39,754 nucleotides of DNA from Laspinema palackyanum D2a (GTDB lineage Bacteria > Cyanobacteriota > Cyanobacteriia > Cyanobacteriales > Laspinemataceae). The stretch lies in assembly GCA_025370845.1 (NCBI GenBank), contig JAMXFF010000010.1:1-39754 (forward strand), given 5' to 3'. Below, one piece after another: positions 6,757 to 16,356 of the stretch (positions are counted from its first letter, which is position 1; each line of letters opens with the position of its first letter). The notes beneath the pieces are model-generated. The model did no database searches. It saw nothing but the letters and a program-made list of their open reading frames with translations, and was not told the origin of the DNA. The translations under genes and the position numbers were made by a program.

Positions 6757-8963
6757 TATTCCCCTTGTTTAACCCGAACTGTGAACTGTTTGACCACCCA
6801 TTCTCGATAAGAATACGCAGCATTTAATTTCCGGCCCTCGGGTTTTTCCTGGGCGATCGCCTCTGCTAACAGAGAAAGCGGATCTGACCCACTATAACCT
6901 CGATATCCTGGAGGTGCAACCATCGGGGAATCCAGTGCCGGTAATGTTAACCCCCGCAGTTCCGCTTCCCCCAGGGTGGCAAAGACTTTAACAATATCTA
7001 CTCCCTCTTGATATCCTTCCGGTAAACTGGGGCAAAAAATAGCGACATCTCGATGTGCTACTCCTGGCGAAATTTCTACATACGGTTCGCTCTTAGCTTT
7101 CGGCCAACCTTGCTCGATCGCCCAGTCGGATTGCAAATCTAAAATTGCCACTCTCAAGGGATGAGAATGCAAATTGATAATTTCCAAAAAAATCCATTCC
7201 CCTTCCTGAATCGTTGGATTTAAAGGGTCATCAAGGGGCTTAAATTTTTTCAAATGCTTAGGATCTGGATCGATGCCCTCTGCATAATCATCTAGTTTAC
7301 CCAACCACTTAACTTGCAGCTTATCCAGTAAGGGAGAGGCTGAGTTATAGAGTTCTTGAACGGCTTTATATTTAGATAAATGAATTAACCGCTGAGTTAT
7401 TTTTTTGGAGGCGTACTGTTCATCTATTTTGACCGCTGGATTGATGTTTTTATAAGGAAGTCCGGCTGTATCGCAAATCTCATATTCTTCTTGATTGTTG
7501 ATACAGAGCAAATAATCAATTTCTTCATCATCCGAAGAAATGCCTTGATGAGATTGGGAGTCAGTCCATTCTATCCATCCTTGTCCAAAGACATGGAAAG
7601 CGACTGTAAGAGATTTCAGCGCCTGGGTTTGTTTGGCGTAAATTTCCGGGGTTAATTTATTAGGAGGCAGTTGACTTAAAGCTATCTCCTCTGCTGTTGC
7701 TTGTTCTTGATGGAATAAGCAAACTTGGCGAACTAATGCCGGTGGTGGAGATAGCAAAATCACCGGATCACCGAGGGCAATTTCTCGCTGTCCTGCGATG
7801 GGTTCCAGCTTGCATACTGCGACGGTTGAATCGTATTCCACCACCTCAGCTAAGGCTAATCGGGTATCCGTTTGGCTAAAATCTCGGCTGCCGATGGGAT
7901 AAATCGCAAATGTTGCGCCTTTGCGAATTCCCGTGGCAATGCCTGCATTAATGCTCACCTGTTGTTTGGCGGGGTTGATTTTTTGAACGGATAAGAACTG
8001 GGTAACTGCGGTGCGATCGCTTCCAAACACCGTCCGGTCAAATTCTCCCAACAACATCGGTGTCTGGTAGGGAAACTGACTTTGGATTTTTGCTCGGATG
8101 CGAGCGTAAATATCCTTATAGGTTAATCCCACATAACCCTGTTGCAAAGAATCTAGTAACCAGTAAGTGAGTGCGCCATGTCTTCGCTTCTCTTCACCGC
8201 AACGGAACCCATCCTCAAAGGCTTTTTCACTGGGAGAACAAGCCGCTAAAAAAACATAATCTTTCGATTGAGGAAGCGACCCTAAATGCAGAATAGATTC
8301 CCCTCGGGTCACTTGCTGTAAAGAGCGCCAGTTGTCCAAAATTTCTTCCCGAGATGCCACTAAACTATCAATTTTTTGAGGCATTTTATCAAGAGTATCC
8401 GTTCCCCGGACTTTCGCTTTATCGCGAGTCGCACCCCCGGAATGGCAACTGTCAAAAACAACAGTTACTATCAGACCTTTTTTCTCCATTTGTTTCAACA
8501 GCCAAGCTAATTCTAAATCCCGGAGATAGCAATTAACCGGCTGACCCGACTCGTCAAGTTGTCCGATATCGGTGGGAACTAAAGATTCATCAACCCCTGC
8601 TTCCCCTTTGATTTCCGGATAAGCCGTGATGGTGCGCCCCCCATGACCCGAGTAGTGAATATAAATGCGATCGCCCGGTTGCCCAATCTCTGTTATCTCC
8701 TTAAACTTCAATACCATATTGGCATAAGTCGGAAGCTGTTCCTGCGGTTCCACGGGTTCTCTTAATACCGGATTGGGATTAGAAGCAGTCAATTTAAAAA
8801 TGTGACTTTCTGGAACCTTTAAGTTAATCGTCAAAAACGCTTCAACGGCATTAACATCATTAACCGCCCCTTGCAAATTATCGTAATAAGTGCCATCGGA
8901 TAACCGATGGGGTAAATAACAGTTAACTCCGATAAGTAAAGCGTAGAGATTTGAGTCAGTCAT
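6756..8963 (-). CDS. Orthocaspase (caspase-family cysteine protease)
   Basis: 735 residues. The N-terminal p20-like domain (about 1-310) starts YALLIGVNCY. It has the catalytic histidine H107 in YIHYSGHGG and cysteine C173 in VFDSCHSGGATRD, plus the acidic loop VDESLVPTD between them. Orthocaspases of cyanobacteria cut after Arg/Lys. The remaining 420 residues hold a beta-rich module (about 325-400, with AGIATGIRKGATFAIYPIG) and a C-terminal domain with ILDLQSDWAIEQGWP, EISPG and the tail SYREWVVKQFTVRVKQGE, the DUF4384-like region often attached to bacterial caspases. There is no signal peptide or membrane segment. It is the last gene of the leftward block that starts at 17406, separated from the gene before it by 191 bp with hairpins. 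Confidence 0.9.
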   Translation of the reverse strand: MTDSNLYALLIGVNCYLPHRLSDGTYYDNLQGAVNDVNAVEAFLTINLKVPESHIFKLTASNPNPVLREPVEPQEQLPTYANMVLKFKEITEIGQPGDRIYIHYSGHGGRTITAYPEIKGEAGVDESLVPTDIGQLDESGQPVNCYLRDLELAWLLKQMEKKGLIVTVVFDSCHSGGATRDKAKVRGTDTLDKMPQKIDSLVASREEILDNWRSLQQVTRGESILHLGSLPQSKDYVFLAACSPSEKAFEDGFRCGEEKRRHGALTYWLLDSLQQGYVGLTYKDIYARIRAKIQSQFPYQTPMLLGEFDRTVFGSDRTAVTQFLSVQKINPAKQQVSINAGIATGIRKGATFAIYPIGSRDFSQTDTRLALAEVVEYDSTVAVCKLEPIAGQREIALGDPVILLSPPPALVRQVCLFHQEQATAEEIALSQLPPNKLTPEIYAKQTQALKSLTVAFHVFGQGWIEWTDSQSHQGISSDDEEIDYLLCINNQEEYEICDTAGLPYKNINPAVKIDEQYASKKITQRLIHLSKYKAVQELYNSASPLLDKLQVKWLGKLDDYAEGIDPDPKHLKKFKPLDDPLNPTIQEGEWIFLEIINLHSHPLRVAILDLQSDWAIEQGWPKAKSEPYVEISPGVAHRDVAIFCPSLPEGYQEGVDIVKVFATLGEAELRGLTLPALDSPMVAPPGYRGYSGSDPLSLLAEAIAQEKPEGRKLNAAYSYREWVVKQFTVRVKQGE

Positions 8964-9036
8964 TGATAGGATTTAACTAGAAAATAAAGTTTTTTAGGGT
9001 TATCTTTTCTTTAACCTAGGTTTCTACCCCACCCAA

Positions 9037-9059
9037 CCCTCCCCTTGCTAAGGGGAGGG
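9037..9059. terminator. Short perfect hairpin
   Basis: CCCTCCCCTT and AAGGGGAGGG pair around a three-base loop. It is located in the leader of the orthocaspase gene. There is no clear T-run on either side, so a terminator role is uncertain. Similar C/G-rich hairpins such as 22271-22289 recur in the window. Confidence 0.45.
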
Positions 9060-9098
9060 CTAAGAGCGAATTGGGTTTGTGAAAACCGTTTTTTAATC

Positions 9099-9154
9099 AG
9101 CCCGCGCAGGCGGGCTTTGTTCGTATAGCCCCACCATGCATGGGTGCGGGCTAT
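9099..9154 (-). repeat. Two-hairpin AAGCCCGCC repeat, copy 1
   Basis: Read on the minus strand: a hairpin with arms ATAGCCC/GGGCTAT and a central ACCCATGCATGGT (9125-9154), then CTATACGAACAAAGCCCGCC and the second hairpin AGCCCGC/GCGGGCT (9099-9116). The same composite, GCTATACAAACAAAGCCCGCC included, occurs at 29936-29996. It begins right after the stop codon of the glycoside-hydrolase-like gene. It may weaken read-through into the orthocaspase gene. Confidence 0.75.
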
Positions 9155-10912
9155 CTAAGCAAAAACTCGCCGAGACTCTAGCAATTTTTGCCACCATTCA
9201 TCAGCAAAACCGCGTGTTCCTGCATCAGAATACTGAACTTTCAGAGGAATCTGATCAATCCCTGATTGATTTGCCTTAACCATCAAATCGGTAAAAGCAT
9301 CAAACTCATGTCGTTTAGTTAAGACAATGCAGCCAGCACTCCCCGGAACATTGGCATCAAAATGAATACCAAAATGAGAACGAGTGTATCCATCATTCCG
9401 ATGGAAAACTAGAGGAAGAATATCAAAGAAATATCCTTCTATTCCGATTAATTCAGAATAATGAGCCACCGTTGAGACTGTGATGGGGCCATTAACAATC
9501 ATTTCCTCAGAAGGAAGTGGACCAGCACTCCGTTGCCAGTGGTCATCTGCACTTTGATATCCTGCTGCACCACTGGTTGCTTCTGCCTCAAAAATCGCGG
9601 TTCCACTTTGATCCAGAACAGATAGACATCCGGTAATCAACCAATTAATTTTATCTCGACGGAATGAGAAAACAAGGCTGGCTGGTAGGGTTTGTGGAGG
9701 TTTTTTATATTCAATTTCTAAGGGAATGCTATCAATTCCCTGTTGTTTCAGGGCAAGCAATAGGGCGCGGAATCGCGTGAAAGACTCCGAATTAATTATG
9801 CCAATGCCTCCCGCTGTTCCTGGAGTTCCCGCATCATTATAAAGTTGGAATCCCCCGCGTTTGATATGTCCGTCCTCGCTGGCTAAAACGTGAGGCAAGA
9901 TGGGAAAACTCCAGCCATTGCTATCATCGGTTTCCAGCATCACATCTTCCGTACTGATGGCTAAACCACTGCGATCGGGAATTGGTCCTAATGCTCGTTT
10001 CCACAAATGATTGGGGCTTTGATATCCAGGACGTCCCGTGGTTGCTACTGCATCAAAGATTTGGTTACCATCGGCATCGAAGAGGAATATATTCCCTAAC
10101 AGTAACCCGGACGAATATTTAAGCTGCATCTTGAAAACCGCTTTAGCAGCTTGTTCGTAAATAAAAGATTCGGGGGGAATGGGCAACTCTTCACCGGAAT
10201 ACTCTAATTTAAACGCTTCCCCTGCTTCTCCCGCGTTGGGCAAGCGCCAAATCGAGGAACCGGGATAACGCTTGAGAAACTTTTGCAAAATATCAGCCGT
10301 TGTGGGATTTTGGGTATCGGATTCTGAACCCCAAATCGGTAAAATTGGCTTGTTTAAATTGAACTGTTCGTGAGCCGTAAATGCTTCCTGAACCACCGTT
10401 TCATATTCCTGCGGTTTCGAGGTCCACTTTTCAAAATACATTTGCGGCATGGCAATATCGCAGAGGTCATCCAGTAATTTCCAAGGGATTTCGGGATGAT
10501 ATTGGGGATTGCCAAAACTGGTATAACCTAATGTACCAGGCTTGACATAAGGACGCAAGGCTTGCAGCAGTTTCTTGACATTTTCATGGGTGTTGACATT
10601 TTTAACTTCTTCCTCAACATCCAAAATATAGCCATCTAACTGGCAGTTAATGGCCTCGCGAACCGCTGTAACTTGGGCTTGCACGTCCGGAGTTCCATAA
10701 TGATAGCCCCAGCCATAAACTTCGATTCCGGCTTGATGAAATTTGCTGATAATATTGGTGCTACATTGGTCCGACCAAAACATAGAAGAACTTTTTCCAT
10801 CAAATACTTTCAGATAGACTCGCTGGCAGTTGATAGCTTTGAGCTTTTCTAAATAGTCTGCGGGCAGGGAAGAGAGTTGCCAAATCCATACACCGGCAAA
10901 ATGTTGAGCCAT
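9155..10912 (-). CDS. Glycoside-hydrolase-like protein with two L,D-transpeptidase-like modules
   Basis: 585 residues, no signal peptide. Residues 1-235 look like a TIM-barrel hydrolase (VWIWQL, RVYLKVFDGKSS, GIEVYGWGYHYG, DGYILDVEEE with candidate acids D98/E100, PILPIWGS). Two repeats of about 155 residues follow (about 258-402 and 412-562), each with a GxxGYQS...W.R..GP(I/L)P block and a terminal PGxAGxI motif. This is the Tlde1/YkuD-like fold, which carries out peptidoglycan cross-link chemistry with an invariant His and Cys. The second copy keeps H517 (FGIHFDA) and C528 (GSAGCIV). The first has Y358 and G369 there, so it should be inactive. It starts 47 bp after the lipase gene with a TAGGAAA ribosome site. 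Wall hydrolysis or remodelling is inferred. Confidence 0.7.
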   Translation of the reverse strand: MAQHFAGVWIWQLSSLPADYLEKLKAINCQRVYLKVFDGKSSSMFWSDQCSTNIISKFHQAGIEVYGWGYHYGTPDVQAQVTAVREAINCQLDGYILDVEEEVKNVNTHENVKKLLQALRPYVKPGTLGYTSFGNPQYHPEIPWKLLDDLCDIAMPQMYFEKWTSKPQEYETVVQEAFTAHEQFNLNKPILPIWGSESDTQNPTTADILQKFLKRYPGSSIWRLPNAGEAGEAFKLEYSGEELPIPPESFIYEQAAKAVFKMQLKYSSGLLLGNIFLFDADGNQIFDAVATTGRPGYQSPNHLWKRALGPIPDRSGLAISTEDVMLETDDSNGWSFPILPHVLASEDGHIKRGGFQLYNDAGTPGTAGGIGIINSESFTRFRALLLALKQQGIDSIPLEIEYKKPPQTLPASLVFSFRRDKINWLITGCLSVLDQSGTAIFEAEATSGAAGYQSADDHWQRSAGPLPSEEMIVNGPITVSTVAHYSELIGIEGYFFDILPLVFHRNDGYTRSHFGIHFDANVPGSAGCIVLTKRHEFDAFTDLMVKANQSGIDQIPLKVQYSDAGTRGFADEWWQKLLESRRVFA

Positions 10913-10959
10913 GATTTTTAATTTCCTATGTGATTACAAAACAAGGGAAAATTCCCAGA

Positions 10960-12396
10960 TTAAGCAGCAATTTCAAAGACATCACGCACCGACTGGGTTT
11001 CCACTCCGGATTCAGTGTTTAGCTCGATTTCATAAGTACCGGGCTGGAGATTTTCCAGAGTGGCGGTGCAGTGAGAACCATTTTCTTTTAAAGGGACGGA
11101 AATGGGTTGGATCTTGGAAGTTTTAGAGGAGATTCGAGCCACCAATTTTCCCCCAGAATCGCCTCCATTCAGGATAGTGGCTCGAATCTCAACGGGTTCA
11201 CCCGGCAAATAAAAATCGTCAACTTCTAGGCTTAAAGTGACGGGTTCTGACTCAGAGTGAACCTGTTGCGGGCCTTTGATAGCTGACGAATCAAATTGCA
11301 TTTGCATCAGACGCTGCTCAATTTGTTCCAGTACCGCTTTATTGGCTTGTAGCGACCCATGATGTTCAGGAATAAAGGTATTGTAATACCCCATATTCGA
11401 CATTTCTAGGGGAATTGCCGACACCCGAGGCACTGTACCATCCCCATTTCCTAAATAATCAGGAATCGTTGAGGGGACCGTATTGCTAACCTCCAATTTG
11501 CCATTGAGGAGGGTGGCAGACTGATAGGTGACCTGACCCGTTCCCACAAAAGGAACGAGGACATATCCGTGAGTTTGCCAATCTTTATCTTGACGATTCC
11601 CTTCCGCTGCAATGCGGATTTCTTCGTGAAAAGCTCGGGACGAGATCGCCCGCCCTAAATCCAACTCCGGCAGCGCATCCACTTCCACCAACCGACAACA
11701 ACCGTTAGCAGTTTGGAGCATGGGATAAACGGGTAATAATTGATAAACCGACGTAAGAGAACGCAAGGCTTCGGTGAAGTCAACAAAGGCTTTTTTGTAT
11801 CCATCCAACAGGGAGAGAATCGCACTCACCGAACCTCGATAGGGAGTGCCAAAGGTAAACAATGCCTTGCAATCTCGCCATCCCCCCAAAACTTCCAGAT
11901 AGTACCGACTAACCAACCCCCCCATACTATGGGCCAACAGAATTACTTGAGCATCTTCATAGCCCGACTCTTGCCGCCATTGGTGCAGTTTTTCATCAAT
12001 AAACCGCTTCAACTTGCGGGCAGAAACCCGGTTATCGCGCCGCCAATCGTAAGGGAATTCATAATAATTGACTAAATCGGGATTCTCGGGAGACTGGGGA
12101 TAAATTCGGAATTTGCCACTGAGCAGCAGTTCTCGTAACTTTGTGTACCCGTCAATCACTTTTGCCAATCCCGGAACCAGATAGAAATCCTGCATCACCT
12201 GGGTGGCAATAATTCCATCCTCCAAATCATCCAGTTCTGGGTCATCCTGTGCCAGGACCAGGGATTCCGGGGATTTAACCGCATTCCAGAAGGATTTTCC
12301 AGAAATAGCCCAGACATCCCGCCCATCTTTTTGCAACACGCTACCCATAATTCCCGGTAGCAGCACAATCATATCTTTGAAATCAATCGGTGACAT
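10960..12396 (-). CDS. LCAT-like alpha/beta-hydrolase (predicted lipase/acyltransferase)
   Basis: 478 residues. The N-terminus IVLLPGIMGSVL is the oxyanion/entry motif typical of lecithin:cholesterol acyltransferase-like lipases. FPYDWR follows, then the nucleophile elbow LLAHSMGGLVSRYY (S157) and FGTPYRGS. Asp is in GNGDGTVP (D319) and His in PEHHGSL (H345 or H346), completing the triad. Residues about 385-478 form an Ig-like beta-sandwich (VTLSLEVDDFYLPGEPVEIRATI...NLQPGTYEIEL). There is no signal peptide, so it is predicted cytoplasmic unless released. A GAGAGG ribosome site precedes the ATG. It sits 52 bp behind the STAND gene and 47 bp ahead of the wall-hydrolase-like gene. Action on membrane lipids is inferred from the family. 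Confidence 0.82.
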   Translation of the reverse strand: MSPIDFKDMIVLLPGIMGSVLQKDGRDVWAISGKSFWNAVKSPESLVLAQDDPELDDLEDGIIATQVMQDFYLVPGLAKVIDGYTKLRELLLSGKFRIYPQSPENPDLVNYYEFPYDWRRDNRVSARKLKRFIDEKLHQWRQESGYEDAQVILLAHSMGGLVSRYYLEVLGGWRDCKALFTFGTPYRGSVSAILSLLDGYKKAFVDFTEALRSLTSVYQLLPVYPMLQTANGCCRLVEVDALPELDLGRAISSRAFHEEIRIAAEGNRQDKDWQTHGYVLVPFVGTGQVTYQSATLLNGKLEVSNTVPSTIPDYLGNGDGTVPRVSAIPLEMSNMGYYNTFIPEHHGSLQANKAVLEQIEQRLMQMQFDSSAIKGPQQVHSESEPVTLSLEVDDFYLPGEPVEIRATILNGGDSGGKLVARISSKTSKIQPISVPLKENGSHCTATLENLQPGTYEIELNTESGVETQSVRDVFEIAA

Positions 12397-12448
12397 ATAA
12401 GACCTCTCGGATTGGTTTAAAGTTGTCCATTATTGGTTGGTATCGATA

Positions 12449-15400
12449 TCAATCATCACACATTTTTTTATCGCTTTCACTCACAGCTTTGCTGGTTTTT
12501 AAATAGTGAGAAACCTGGTTGCAACCCCGAGTTATTAGTTGATTGATATCAATTTCCCACAATATAACTTTACCTTCTTGTTCTGCCGTGCCAGAAGCCA
12601 GGGTTTTGCCATCTGGGCTAAATGCAATACTAAAAAAATTATATTTTGCATTATTGATTAGGGCAAGTTGTTTACCTGTTTTAGCATTCCAAAATATAAT
12701 TGTGCCATCTCTACTACTGGAAGCCAGAATTTTTCCGTCAGGGCTAAATTTTAAATTTCTGATCAAATCCTTATGTCCCTCCAGGGTTCTAATGTATCTA
12801 TCCTTTTTAACATCCCAACTCTCCCATAGCTTCTTGTCAACATCCCATATGTGGATTGTATTATCTGCGCTCCCTGACGCTAACCTCTTACCATCCGGAC
12901 TGAAAGTAATGGCATGAATTGCGGCTGTATGCCTATCAAAAGTAAGTACACTTTTCCAGCTAGAAACATCCCAGATTTGGATTTTTTTATCAGAACTACC
13001 AGAAGCCAAAAGTTTACTATTAGGACTGAACACTACCCTGTTAACACCAGCTTTATGTTCACGAATAGTTTCACTGGGATTTTTAATAGACTGCTCTGTA
13101 GCTAAATTCCAAATTTTGATAGTTTTATCAGAACTACCAGAAGCCAAAAATTTACCATCAGGACTGAACGCCACACTTGAAACCTCGTCGCCATGATCCT
13201 GCAAAGTGTTCCAAACCTCACCTTTCCAAACCTCACCTTTTTTATCTATGTCCCAAAGAATGATCTTATTATCTTTACTGCCAGAAGCAAGCCTTTTACC
13301 ATCAGGACTAAACATAATGCTATTGACCCTATCGTTATGCTGATTGAGAGTTATAATTTCTCGCTCTGGCTTCTTGGTTGTATCCCAAATTTTAATCGTG
13401 TGATCATCACTGCCCGAGGCTAATATAGGTTCAGTAGGACTAAATGCTAGGCTGCGAACCCAATTTCCATGACCTTCAAAAATTGTATCTTCCTGATCTT
13501 TAGCCTTAACGTTCCAAAGTCTAGTTGTTCTATCGTCACTAGCAGAAGCAAGAGTTTGATCATCAGGACTAAATGCTACAAAAATAACTTTATTTTGATG
13601 CCCCTCTAGCGTTTTAACTTGTTTTTTACTATTTAAATCCCAAATTTTAATGGTTCTATCTCGACTACCAGAAGCAAGTAGTGTTTCATCGCGACTCAGG
13701 GAGATACTCACAATACCCGCTTCATGACCTTTAAAAGTATGAGTTGTTTGGCTGGTAGCAATATCCCAAACTCTAATGGTGTCATCTAAACTACCAGAAA
13801 TAATTGTTTGACTATCCTGAATGAATGCAATACTTGTCACTATCTCAGTATGACCTTTAAGTGTTTTATATCGTTGAAAAACATTGCCATTTGTGAATTT
13901 CCAAACTTCAATCGTATTATCTTGACTTCCGAAAGCAATCAATTCGCCATTTGGACTAAATTGAACACTATAGATATCTTTTTTTTGTTCAGCTAACGTT
14001 TGAATTAGTTCCCCCGTAGTTACATTAAAAACTTTAATGCTTTGATCTTCGCTGGCGGTGGCAATCCTTTTATTATCAAGGCTGAATGAAAGACCTACAA
14101 CCCTTTTTTTAGCCGCTTCAAAACTATTTATTTGTTGGCGTTTTTCACTATCCAAAATTATAACTTCACCCTCGCCATTACTGTAAGCCAACCTGCTTCC
14201 AGTCGAATCAAAAACTACCTTAAAAATCTGACTTTCAGCCTTTTGATCAATAGGAATTAGTTCCTTGGTGGAAATATCATAAAGTTTTAGAGTGCCGTCG
14301 TTGTTAGCCGTGGCTAAAGTTTTTTCATCGGGGCTAAAAGCTAATGTTATAGCATAATCTTCGGGGTTTCCCAGGCGATAATAGTCTGTCGCATAAGCAC
14401 TATTAAACAAAGTTCCCCAAGCTGATACTGGAAGCTTACCCATAAAAAATGGAGGTTGCTTAAATTTGCTAGTAATTCGCAAATTTTCTATTAGTGAATC
14501 AAGTATTTTTCCCTGATTAAAAAGCAACTCAGAATATAAACTACTAGCCTCAATCTCCGACTGTGTTGCCGATCGCCATTGCCACACCGCACCCCACAAT
14601 AGTATCACGGCAACTACAGAAAAGCTGCTCAATCCCATTACCGTTTTGCGTCGTTGCCGATCGCGCAATCCCCGACTCAAATCAATAAATTGATTCTCTT
14701 CTGGACTAAACCCGCCCAAAACTTGATTAAAAATTGGATCAATTCTGAGTTCTAACACCTGCTCTAACTTCGCTCCACTCCACAGTTCTGCCTCCGATTT
14801 TTGGGATTTCCATAGATTCAGATCATTATTGAGTCGGTTGCGAATGGCGATGGCTTTTCTATTCTCCTGAATCCATGTATTTAAGGTAGTCCAAGAGGTT
14901 AACAGAATTTCATGAGCAATATCGATTGTGGATTCTTGGGAGTCGCGAGACCGATCGCTCACTAATAATTTTTCATCAATCAGCTTTGCCAGGACTCCTT
15001 GTTCTAATTCATCATTAAATAAGGCTTTAGAGGCCCTGCGACGGACGGGCTTCCACTCGCCCCCAGATGCGGCATCCTCACCAATATCAACCAATTTTAG
15101 AAAGATTCTTTGCGTTGCCTGTTGCTCGTGCGGTGATAGAGCCTCATAAATGGCATCAACGTGCTTTTGTAAAGCTCCCTGAACCCTTCCTATCTGGTGA
15201 TAAGTTTCTAGCTTTAAGGTCCGGTTCTGACCTAACCCCTGTTCAACTTCGGTTCCCCACAACAAGTTTAGGGTATATTGCAATAAGGGCAGATAACCCG
15301 CTTGTCCCTGAATATCTTTGAGGATTGCCGTGACTAACTCAGGCTCAAAAATGACTCCATGATGGGCGGCTGGCTGTTCGATCGCCAACCGCAATTCATC

Positions 15401-16186
15401 CGGCTGCATTTCCGCAATCAAGGGGCGATGCTTATCGGTAATTTTGGCTAATTTGGGGTGCGGACTCAGTTTGTCTAAGAAATCCGCCCGCATAGTCCCG
15501 ATGATTTTGACGGCGTTGAGTTGAGTTTTATTTAAGTGGACTAAGCTATTGATAAATAGGTCACGCTTATCCGCTTGAGTCGTGGTAAAGAGTTCCTCAA
15601 ATTGGTCCAGGACAATTAACCAATATTCATCTGGTTGTTTAAGTTTAGTAATCACCCGATGCAGAGTATCGGCTTTCGCTTCTCGGGCAATTTGGGCATC
15701 AGATTGTTTGTATTTACTCAGTAAGCTGGCATAGAACGAATCAAAAGGGTCCCGGTCTGGAGTCAAAATGATTTTGACAAACTTTGAACCCCATTTCTGC
15801 GCTAACCAAGGAATTAAACCCGCTCTAACTACGGAGGATTTCCCACTCCCACTTGCTCCCATGAGTAAAATGAGGTTGCTTTGTTCGAGTTCATTGACTA
15901 AGCCGGTTAAAAATTGGTCTCGGCCAAAAAATAGGTCTTTATCTTCAACGTCAAATTTCTTTAACCCTTTGTAGGGTGAGGTTTGGATGAACTCCCGGTT
16001 TTTGATGCCTTCACTGGAGGCTTGGATAATTTCAGTATGGTTGAAGGTGAGGATATGCCCATTAACTAAATAATCCCCTTGGATATAATCTCTAGCGACT
16101 GCCTCCGTATAGTTCCCTTCCGTTAGCTCAATATAATTTCCTTTTTTTATATCGAATTCTCGGTTATCTGTATTATTATTTTCCAT
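12449..16186 (-). CDS. nSTAND ATPase with double WD40 propeller and N-terminal recruitment motif
   Basis: 1245 residues. Residues 13-35 carry a short polar motif (KKGNYIELTEGNYTEA then ARDYI) that is shared with the CHAT protein encoded just upstream. Next is SPYKGLKKFDVEDKDLFFGRD, the usual entry to nSTAND P-loop domains, Walker A GASGSGKSS (110-118), Walker B LIVLDQFEELF (190-200) and a winged-helix-like part (to about 450). A single membrane helix lies at about 515-535 (SVVAVILLWGAVW). Fourteen WD40 blades (about 600-1205), enough for two seven-blade propellers, are followed by the RGCNQVSHYLK...SESDKKMC tail common in cyanobacterial WD40 proteins. STAND proteins bind ligand through the repeats, hydrolyse or exchange ATP and oligomerise to switch on effectors. 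The blades are divergent, unlike those of the kinase at 3649. The ligand is unknown. Confidence 0.92.
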   Translation of the reverse strand: MENNNTDNREFDIKKGNYIELTEGNYTEAVARDYIQGDYLVNGHILTFNHTEIIQASSEGIKNREFIQTSPYKGLKKFDVEDKDLFFGRDQFLTGLVNELEQSNLILLMGASGSGKSSVVRAGLIPWLAQKWGSKFVKIILTPDRDPFDSFYASLLSKYKQSDAQIAREAKADTLHRVITKLKQPDEYWLIVLDQFEELFTTTQADKRDLFINSLVHLNKTQLNAVKIIGTMRADFLDKLSPHPKLAKITDKHRPLIAEMQPDELRLAIEQPAAHHGVIFEPELVTAILKDIQGQAGYLPLLQYTLNLLWGTEVEQGLGQNRTLKLETYHQIGRVQGALQKHVDAIYEALSPHEQQATQRIFLKLVDIGEDAASGGEWKPVRRRASKALFNDELEQGVLAKLIDEKLLVSDRSRDSQESTIDIAHEILLTSWTTLNTWIQENRKAIAIRNRLNNDLNLWKSQKSEAELWSGAKLEQVLELRIDPIFNQVLGGFSPEENQFIDLSRGLRDRQRRKTVMGLSSFSVVAVILLWGAVWQWRSATQSEIEASSLYSELLFNQGKILDSLIENLRITSKFKQPPFFMGKLPVSAWGTLFNSAYATDYYRLGNPEDYAITLAFSPDEKTLATANNDGTLKLYDISTKELIPIDQKAESQIFKVVFDSTGSRLAYSNGEGEVIILDSEKRQQINSFEAAKKRVVGLSFSLDNKRIATASEDQSIKVFNVTTGELIQTLAEQKKDIYSVQFSPNGELIAFGSQDNTIEVWKFTNGNVFQRYKTLKGHTEIVTSIAFIQDSQTIISGSLDDTIRVWDIATSQTTHTFKGHEAGIVSISLSRDETLLASGSRDRTIKIWDLNSKKQVKTLEGHQNKVIFVAFSPDDQTLASASDDRTTRLWNVKAKDQEDTIFEGHGNWVRSLAFSPTEPILASGSDDHTIKIWDTTKKPEREIITLNQHNDRVNSIMFSPDGKRLASGSKDNKIILWDIDKKGEVWKGEVWNTLQDHGDEVSSVAFSPDGKFLASGSSDKTIKIWNLATEQSIKNPSETIREHKAGVNRVVFSPNSKLLASGSSDKKIQIWDVSSWKSVLTFDRHTAAIHAITFSPDGKRLASGSADNTIHIWDVDKKLWESWDVKKDRYIRTLEGHKDLIRNLKFSPDGKILASSSRDGTIIFWNAKTGKQLALINNAKYNFFSIAFSPDGKTLASGTAEQEGKVILWEIDINQLITRGCNQVSHYLKTSKAVSESDKKMCDD

Positions 16187-16356
16187 GATAAATCCACCTT
16201 TTTTAACGAATATTATTTTTTCAATTCAAGTCAATCCATGCAATAGAACACAGTCTCTAAAGTAGGTTCTTATCCCCTATCCGATTTTTACAGACTGTTT
16301 TAACAGGATTTAATTTCGATTCCCTGTCTTAAACAGCATGAGTTGACATGACTGGC

